Below are positions 7,198 through 11,722 of a DNA stretch of 11,722 nt, in pieces. Both the position numbers and the translations under genes were made by a program. The DNA lies in the NCBI GenBank assembly GCA_014380705.1, contig JACMJI010000351.1:1-11722 (forward strand), read 5' to 3'. Position 1 is the first letter of the stretch; each line of letters starts with the position of its first letter. Under the pieces are notes generated by a model. It was not told where the DNA came from, made no database searches, and was given only the letters and a program-made list of their open reading frames with translations. The stretch is from Gorillibacterium sp. (GTDB taxonomy: Bacteria; Bacillota; Bacilli; Paenibacillales; NBRC-103111).

Positions 7198-8322
7198 CTA
7201 CCCCTCCTTCTCTGTACGGCGGATGCGGAATTTGGCTATCTGGTCCCCAGCGATCAGAGAGAAGAGGATTGCACCCTGGAGCATTTGTGAGATAGAAGAT
7301 GGCAGACCGATCGTTTGAACACTATAGCCTCCGACAATCAAACCACCGAACAAGAAGGAGGATATGACAATACCTACCGGATTCAGCTTAGCCAGCCAGG
7401 CGACAATAATCGCTGTGTAGCCATAGCCAGGGGATATACCTTGCATAAGCTTGTGGGTAACACCGGATACCTCCGCCATTCCAGCAAGTCCAGCAAGTCC
7501 ACCACTGATCAGCATAACAATGATGATATGCTTCTTGATTGGAATTCCCGCATAGCGAGCCGCCGTTGGGTTGGCACCGATTAACCGCAGCTCATATCCC
7601 CAACGTGTAAAGCGAATCATTAGATAGTACAATACAACAGCAATCAATCCAAATAGCAGGCCGAGATGCAATCGAGAGGTACCCAGTACGGGTAATGACT
7701 GAGCAGCTGTAAAAATTGGGGATCCTGGAAAATTAAAGCCTTTCGGATCCTTCCATGGACCGAAAACAGTATAGTCAAGCGCAAGCAGCGCTACATAATT
7801 AAGCATGAGGGAGGTAATAAGCTCATTGACTTGGAAATGCGTTCGCGGAATCGCTGTGAGCAGCCCCCATAGAGCACCGGCTGCAATACTAAATACGATC
7901 ATTAAGAGAATAGTAGCAACATGGGGAAGACCTGGAAAGTAGATGGTCACGGCCGTAGCTCCCATCGCCCCGACAATAAACTGTCCTTCCGCCCCGATAT
8001 TCCACACCGAGATCCGGTAGGCTACCGCAATACCAAGTCCACATAGCAGCAGAGGGATCGCCTTAACGAACGTCTCCGTTAAGCCGTAGGAGCTGCCAAA
8101 AGCACCTTTAAACATTTTCTCATAGACCGTCAAGGGATTCATGCCATTTGCCGCAATGAAGACAGCGCACAGGATAAGTGCCACTAGAATCGATGCAACA
8201 GGCGTCCACCATGGCGTTTTAATGCGGGTGGCATCCAGTTCAAACCGGAAGCGAAAACCCTTTTTATTTGGAATACCTGCCGCATCTGCCCCAAGGGCTG
8301 CAACAGTTTCTTCTTGCTTCAT
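7198..8322 (-). CDS. BMP-type ABC transporter permease 1 (NupP/YufP-like)
   Basis: A 374-residue integral membrane subunit that should pair with the next permease. Residues 1-38 form a cytoplasmic tail, followed by a first membrane segment at about 42-60. Further on come WNIGAEGQFIVGAMGA (107-122), the BPD_transp_2 signature, NELITSLMLNYVALL at about 165-180, and the ATPase-contact loop LRLIGANPTAARYAGI. The longer N-terminus and the NELITSLML element distinguish it from permease 2, as in NupP. Its ATG overlaps the ATPase stop as ATGA (8319-8322), and GGAGG lies about 10 bases ahead, so synthesis is translationally coupled. Family role is sure; the precise substrate is inferred only from the operon. 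Confidence 0.93.
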   Translation of the reverse strand: MKQEETVAALGADAAGIPNKKGFRFRFELDATRIKTPWWTPVASILVALILCAVFIAANGMNPLTVYEKMFKGAFGSSYGLTETFVKAIPLLLCGLGIAVAYRISVWNIGAEGQFIVGAMGATAVTIYFPGLPHVATILLMIVFSIAAGALWGLLTAIPRTHFQVNELITSLMLNYVALLALDYTVFGPWKDPKGFNFPGSPIFTAAQSLPVLGTSRLHLGLLFGLIAVVLYYLMIRFTRWGYELRLIGANPTAARYAGIPIKKHIIIVMLISGGLAGLAGMAEVSGVTHKLMQGISPGYGYTAIIVAWLAKLNPVGIVISSFLFGGLIVGGYSVQTIGLPSSISQMLQGAILFSLIAGDQIAKFRIRRTEKEG

Positions 8323-9857
8323 AGGGCGACGGCCTCCTTCATGTTGCGAATACCTGCCATCAGCATACCGATCTTCTCCCGATCCGCTTCTTCAAAGCTT
8401 TGTTCCCCAATAATTTGTCCATTATAAATAACAAGGATTCGGTCGGAGAGCTGCAGAAGCTCATCAAGGTCCTCAGAAATCAGCAGCACGCCACTGTCCG
8501 AATTACGCAGCTCCATTAGTAATTGATGAACCCCTTCCGTCGCCCCGACATCGAGTCCTTGGGTTGGGTGGACAGCCACCATTAGCTTGGGCTGATGACT
8601 GATTTCTCTGGCAAACAATAGCTTCTGTTGATTTCCACCAGATAGCTGCTGTACGGGGGTTTCCATAGCTGGCGTTTTGACATCAAACTGCTCGACCAGC
8701 CCCTCAGACCATATCCGGTTCTTTGCTGCACGGAGAAACCCAAGTATGGAATGCTCCGGGCTTCTGTAGGATTTGAATAATAAATTATCGACGGAGCCTA
8801 AGCGTCCAGCCAGACCGCTCTTCATCCGGTTCTCAGGTACGTGGGATATCCCCGCATCAATTGCAGCTCGGACGGAGCCCGGCTTAACGTCATTTCCATC
8901 GAACTGAATACTGCCGCTCCTCCAGGTTCTTAGTCCCGTCAATACCTCGGCAAGCTCCTTTTGCCCATTGCCCGCGACACCAGCTATGCCTACGATCTCC
9001 CCTTCACGAACACAAAGCTCGAGACTATCCAACGCTTTACGTCCGTGGTCGGCGTAAACGTCAAGATTCTCTACTACAAGCAGCGGTTGCCCTGCAGTTA
9101 GTGAACGATGCTGTCTCTCGATGGTAATTTCACGTCCGACCATCAGTCGAGCTACCTCTCGCTCATCCGTTTCAGCTGTCATAAGCGTGGCGATCATCTT
9201 GCCTTTACGCATGACCGATATGCGATCCGAAGAAGCCATGACTTCCTTCATCTTATGAGTGGTCATAATAACCGTCTTGCCTTCTTGCTTCATTCGGTCC
9301 AGCGTGTTGAACAATTGTTCTACTTCCCCTGGTGTTAGCACCGAAGTAGGTTCGTCCAAAATGATAATGTCCGCACCCCGATATAAGGTTTTTACGATCT
9401 CAACCCGTTGCTGTTCCCCTACGGAGAGCTGCCAAATAGGACGATCAACTGGAAAAGCCAAGCCAAAGTGATCTGCAAGTGACTCGATCTCCAATTGCTT
9501 TTCCTTTATCCAATTTGCGCCGCGCCAAAAAGACGATTTTTCGCCAAGCACGATGTTTTCTGCTGCTGTTAGGCTTTGTACGAGCCGAAAACTTTGAAAT
9601 ACCATGCCTATTCCAAGTGCTGTGGCATCTTTAGGAGAACGGATCATGGCACGCTTGCCATGAATGAAGATTTCACCTGCATCGGCTCTATATACTCCTG
9701 ACAGCATGCTCATCACTGTGCTCTTGCCTGCACCGTTTTCGCCGAGCAGAGCATGAATTTCACCCGCATTCGCCGAAAAATCGACTTGATCGTTCGCTAG
9801 CACCGGGCCAAATCTCTTAACGACCCGTTTCATCTGTACCGTTTGGTCCAGCATCAT
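8319..9857 (-). CDS. Double-domain ABC importer ATPase (NupO/YufO-like)
   Basis: A 512-residue ATPase with two fused nucleotide-binding domains, as in RbsA and NupO, that powers the two permeases. Domain 1 is complete: Walker A GENGAGKST (39-47), signature LSVGEQQ (144-150), Walker B IIILDEPTS (164-172) and switch His201. Domain 2 keeps the signature LSGGNQQK (405-412). Its Walker A is degenerate (GVAGNGQKE), the position after Walker B is His430 where a catalytic Glu would be (VAVHPTQGLD), and Ser461 replaces the switch His. One hydrolysing and one regulatory site is usual for this family. The start is ATG 9857 with AAGGAG 7 bases ahead; upstream in-frame codons run into a hairpin and are leader. 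The stop overlaps the next start (ATGA). Confidence 0.95.
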   Translation of the reverse strand: MMLDQTVQMKRVVKRFGPVLANDQVDFSANAGEIHALLGENGAGKSTVMSMLSGVYRADAGEIFIHGKRAMIRSPKDATALGIGMVFQSFRLVQSLTAAENIVLGEKSSFWRGANWIKEKQLEIESLADHFGLAFPVDRPIWQLSVGEQQRVEIVKTLYRGADIIILDEPTSVLTPGEVEQLFNTLDRMKQEGKTVIMTTHKMKEVMASSDRISVMRKGKMIATLMTAETDEREVARLMVGREITIERQHRSLTAGQPLLVVENLDVYADHGRKALDSLELCVREGEIVGIAGVAGNGQKELAEVLTGLRTWRSGSIQFDGNDVKPGSVRAAIDAGISHVPENRMKSGLAGRLGSVDNLLFKSYRSPEHSILGFLRAAKNRIWSEGLVEQFDVKTPAMETPVQQLSGGNQQKLLFAREISHQPKLMVAVHPTQGLDVGATEGVHQLLMELRNSDSGVLLISEDLDELLQLSDRILVIYNGQIIGEQSFEEADREKIGMLMAGIRNMKEAVAL

Positions 9858-9885
9858 ACATATTCTCCTTCCTACTGATAGCATA

Positions 9886-9924
9886 GGGATGGGGAAGCTC
9901 CTCAAACGAGAAGCTTCCCCACCC
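9886..9924 (-). other. GC-rich hairpin in the ATPase gene leader
   Basis: GGGGAAGCT (9891-9899) pairs with AGCTTCCCC (9912-9920). After one C/A mismatch the stem continues with CTC/GAG around an AAAC loop, and an outer GGG/CCC (9886-9888 with 9922-9924) extends it. It sits 29 bases upstream of the ATPase start. No T run follows on either strand, so it is not a terminator. An RNA processing, stability or regulator role is possible. Confidence 0.7.
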
Positions 9925-9940
9925 TTTCAGGTTGTCTTTA

Positions 9941-9985
9941 AAATATAAGAAAGTATAAGGTTCTCCTTATACTGTTCTTATATTT
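9941..9985 (-). other. Long AT-rich inverted repeat between lipoprotein and ATPase genes
   Basis: The arm AAATATAAGAAAGTATAAGG (9941-9960) and its complement at 9965-9985 differ only by one bulged base, giving a 20-bp stem closed by TTCT. It is far longer than chance would give. In an importer operon such intercistronic hairpins often stabilise the upstream binding-protein message so that it outnumbers the ATPase message (inference). The poly-U tail is poor, so full termination is unlikely. Confidence 0.75.
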
Positions 9986-9991
9986 CAGCGA

Positions 9992-10032
9992 TAAACGCAC
10001 GGCGCCAATGGTGCCAAAAGGCGTTTATCCTT
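9992..10032 (-). repeat. Dispersed hairpin repeat, copy B
   Basis: A 41-bp copy, inverted relative to copies A and C, that begins AAGGATAAACGCC on the minus strand. It is the most palindromic copy: GATAAACGC (9990-9998) pairs with GCGTTTATC (10021-10029), and GGCGCC pairs with GGTGCC around an AAT loop. It begins 33 bases after the lipoprotein stop, in the message strand of the operon. Confidence 0.8.
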
Positions 10033-10065
10033 GCATGATTTTAGGTAAATCCTTCCACAAAATGA

Positions 10066-11241
10066 TTATTGCGGAATCGTGCCTTCCACGCCTTTAACAA
10101 ACCAGTTAAAGCCAAGTACTTCTTCCAATGTCATCTTCTGACCCTCTTGAACCTTAACGGCACCCGTTGAATCAGCAATTGGACCTGTGAATACATCAAG
10201 CTCACCGCTGATAATCTTCGCCTTAGCTGCTTCTACAAGCGCCTTGACATCTTCTGGAATCTTGTTGCCGAATGGTGCGAGTTCGACCATGCCATCCGCT
10301 ATGTCTCCTGAATATTGTCCACTCTTCCATGTACCATCAATGACAGACTGAACGGCCTTCACATAATAAGGGCCCCAGTTCCATACCGGGTTAGTCAGAT
10401 AATTGTCCGGTGCAAAGCTGGACATGTCGGAGTCATTACCGCCTGCAAAAGCTCCAGCTTCCTTCGCCGCCTGAATGGTTGCTGGCGAATCCTGATAGGC
10501 CATCAGTACATCTGCGCCTTTATCCAACAAACTGATTGCTGCGTTACGTTCAGTGGTTGGGTCATACCAAGTGTTTGACCAAACCACACTTACCTTGGCA
10601 GCAGGGTTGACACTTTGGGCACCTAGGGTGAAAGCGTTAATGTTATAAATAACTTCGGGTATTGGGAAAGCTCCTACATAACCGATTGAATTGTTCTTTG
10701 TCATTTTACCAGCTGCGATCCCTGAAAGGTAGCTAGCTTGATAGTTTTTACCAAAATAAGTGCTCATGTTGGCATCTGTTTTATACCCGGATGCATGCTC
10801 AAACTTAACATTTGGGAACTTCTTCGCTACATTGAGTGTGAAATCCATATACCCGAAGCTGGTCGTGAAGACAATATCGTGATTCTGTGCAAGCTCAGTA
10901 ATAATACGTTCCGCATCTGCACTTTCGGGTACATTCTCAACGAAATCTGCCTTGAGCCCTAGTTTTTCTTCCATATACTTTCTTCCTTGATCATGCTGGT
11001 ACGTATAACCACCATCACCCGGAGGCCCAATATATACAAACGCAACACGCGGATTAGCAATTCCTGCGGCGGTTCCCTCAGTTGTAGTTGCAGCTTCTGT
11101 TGCGGCAGGCGCTGTGCTTGCCTCAGTCTTAGCATCACTTGATGGGCTCGCACTTTCCTTTGCTGCACAGCCTGATAAAACTAATGTCAAACTGAATAGT
11201 GTTGCCAAACTAAGCTTCCCTAAACGACCCCAGTTACTCAT
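10066..11241 (-). CDS. BMP-family purine/nucleoside-binding lipoprotein
   Basis: A 391-residue lipid-anchored substrate-binding protein of the importer. Residues 1-24 are a lipoprotein signal with lipobox LSGC (Cys25), followed by a Ser/Ala/Thr/Glu-rich linker (26-62) and a two-lobed BMP domain (about 64-391). It has FVYIGPPGDGGYTYQHDQGR (68-87), FTTSFGYMDFT, KFPNVKFEHASGYKT and a C-terminal FNWFVKGVEGTIP. These resemble the BMP subgroup that includes a Brucella protein crystallised with adenine more than the NupN/PnrA form with its GGIDDKSFN motif; that comparison is from memory. Purine bases are therefore a serious alternative to guanosine-type nucleosides. The start is ATG 11241, 6 bases after AAGGGGG. 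It is the first gene of the operon, 208 bases ahead of its ATPase gene. Confidence 0.93.
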   Translation of the reverse strand: MSNWGRLGKLSLATLFSLTLVLSGCAAKESASPSSDAKTEASTAPAATEAATTTEGTAAGIANPRVAFVYIGPPGDGGYTYQHDQGRKYMEEKLGLKADFVENVPESADAERIITELAQNHDIVFTTSFGYMDFTLNVAKKFPNVKFEHASGYKTDANMSTYFGKNYQASYLSGIAAGKMTKNNSIGYVGAFPIPEVIYNINAFTLGAQSVNPAAKVSVVWSNTWYDPTTERNAAISLLDKGADVLMAYQDSPATIQAAKEAGAFAGGNDSDMSSFAPDNYLTNPVWNWGPYYVKAVQSVIDGTWKSGQYSGDIADGMVELAPFGNKIPEDVKALVEAAKAKIISGELDVFTGPIADSTGAVKVQEGQKMTLEEVLGFNWFVKGVEGTIPQ

Positions 11242-11261
11242 GCTTATCCCCCTTGGATTCG

Positions 11262-11289
11262 GACGGAGGTTCCGGTATCCGGCTCCGTC
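11262..11289 (-). promoter_or_regulatory. Stable hairpin in the 5' leader of the importer operon
   Basis: GACGGAG (11262-11268) pairs with CTCCGTC (11283-11289), and an inner CCGG-TAT-CCGG stem (11272-11282) completes it. It ends 7 bases from the ribosome site of the lipoprotein gene. I could not match the leader to a known purine, PRPP or other riboswitch. It could be a 5' stabiliser or part of an unrecognised regulatory RNA. Confidence 0.65.
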
Positions 11290-11360
11290 TATCTTGCTAT
11301 AATCTTACACTTGCCAAATCTCCTAGCCCCAATAATCGACAAAAGGAGTGCTTATTCGTT

Positions 11361-11389
11361 AATTTACCTGACATATTACTTTTTTGCAA
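11361..11389 (-). promoter_or_regulatory. Candidate promoter of the importer operon
   Basis: On the minus strand TTGCAA (11389-11384) and TAAATT (11366-11361) are each 4 of 6 to the sigma-A consensus with an ideal 17-base spacer. Transcription would start near 11354, giving a leader of about 113 bases that contains the stable hairpin. Confidence 0.4.
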
Positions 11390-11528
11390 TAATAATATTT
11401 AAAAAAGATCCGTATTTAGCACTTTTCTTCACCATTTCCTCACATTCTGTCGATAATGACTATTAACGTTCGGAAATAGCCCTCTTTCCACATCAAAACT
11501 TCGCCTGATGGCACTCCAGAGTTTAAAA

Positions 11529-11570
11529 AAGGATAAACGCCTGTCGGCGTCCTCTGGCGCCGTGCGTTTA
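11529..11570 (+). repeat. Dispersed hairpin repeat, copy C
   Basis: A 42-bp copy in the same orientation as copy A. Outer arms are TAAACGC/GCGTTTA, and CGGCG/CGCCG pair inside. It lies about 140 bases upstream of the candidate importer promoter and 25 bases from the terminator on its right. Confidence 0.78.
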
Positions 11571-11594
11571 ATTTTTTATACATTCTGATATAGT

Positions 11595-11648
11595 AAAAAA
11601 GATCACATTTCACTAAGCCAGATGAGCTTAGGAAATGCGATCTTTTTT
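11595..11648. terminator. Terminator of the gene entering from the right edge
   Basis: AAAAAAGATC (11595-11604), CATTTC (11606-11611) and CTAAGC (11613-11618) pair with GCTTAG (11626-11631), GAAATG (11632-11637) and GATCTTTTTT (11639-11648), with one mismatch and one bulge. Tails on both sides make it bidirectional. It best serves the minus-strand gene ending at 11692. Confidence 0.85.
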
Positions 11649-11691
11649 ATTTCGGTTATTCTCCAGTAATTTATTCATCACTCTAACAACG

Positions 11692-11722
11692 TTAGACCTT
11701 AAACCGGTTGATCAGTTGTTGA
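11692..11722 (-). CDS. C-terminus of a probable chemoreceptor, truncated by the window edge
   Basis: The last ten visible codons on the minus strand read QQLINRFKV and then stop. Methyl-accepting chemotaxis proteins often end in a Leu-rich helix finishing with Phe-Lys-Val or Phe-Lys-Leu, and a strong terminator follows 44 bases later on this strand. The evidence is only nine residues plus context; another reading frame or gene is possible. Confidence 0.35.
   Translation of the reverse strand, partial: QQLINRFKV

Noticed and set aside
9886..9985. Intercistronic hairpins as rho-independent terminators
   Set aside because: Neither stem is followed by a clean T run on the operon strand, and the downstream genes need transcription from this unit.
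11242..11350. Purine (xpt-type) riboswitch ahead of the importer operon
   Set aside because: The conserved three-way junction elements (TATAATC...GGGTTTCTACC-like blocks) are not present.
11361..11377. AATTTACCTGACATATT as a CodY-binding site, since Bacillus nupNOPQ is CodY-controlled
   Set aside because: Only about 9 of 15 positions match the CodY consensus in the best register, too weak in AT-rich DNA.

Overview
The window looks like chromosome from a low-to-mid-GC Gram-positive, most likely a Paenibacillus or close relative. The grounds are strong AAGGAGG-type ribosome sites, TTG starts, U-tailed hairpin terminators, a c-di-AMP (ydaO-type) riboswitch and an N-terminal lipobox lipoprotein. 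There is no phage, insertion sequence, CRISPR array, tRNA or rRNA. Apart from the novelty candidates below, this is ordinary core or near-core sequence.

Left part, bases 1-3970. A plus-strand pair consists of a truncated M1 zinc aminopeptidase and a six-helix membrane protein of unknown function, ended by a terminator. Next is a promoter, a long leader carrying a c-di-AMP riboswitch, and a secreted NlpC/P60 peptidoglycan hydrolase. A small Dabb-domain protein on the minus strand converges on it through a shared bidirectional terminator. Divergent from the Dabb gene is a circularly permuted NlpC/P60-like (YiiX/YebB-type) protein. It converges, again across a bidirectional terminator, on the chemoreceptor.

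Middle, bases 3975-6150. A minus-strand dCache/HAMP/MA chemoreceptor with a TTG start and an apparent extended -10 promoter.

Right part, bases 6118-11390. A complete minus-strand transcription unit for a BMP-family (CUT2-like) nucleoside or purine ABC importer. Its order is lipoprotein, double ATPase, permease 1, permease 2, the layout of Bacillus nupNOPQ. The three downstream genes are tightly coupled: a 4-bp ATGA overlap, then a 3-bp gap. The lipoprotein is separated from the ATPase gene by about 208 bp packed with three strong inverted repeats. The last 31 bases appear to hold the C-terminus of another minus-strand chemoreceptor, followed by a terminator.

The most unusual signal is a dispersed hairpin repeat of about 42 bp present three times, only in intergenic DNA of the transporter unit: in its 3' untranslated region, between lipoprotein and ATPase genes, and upstream of its promoter. 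Base changes between copies partly preserve the stems.
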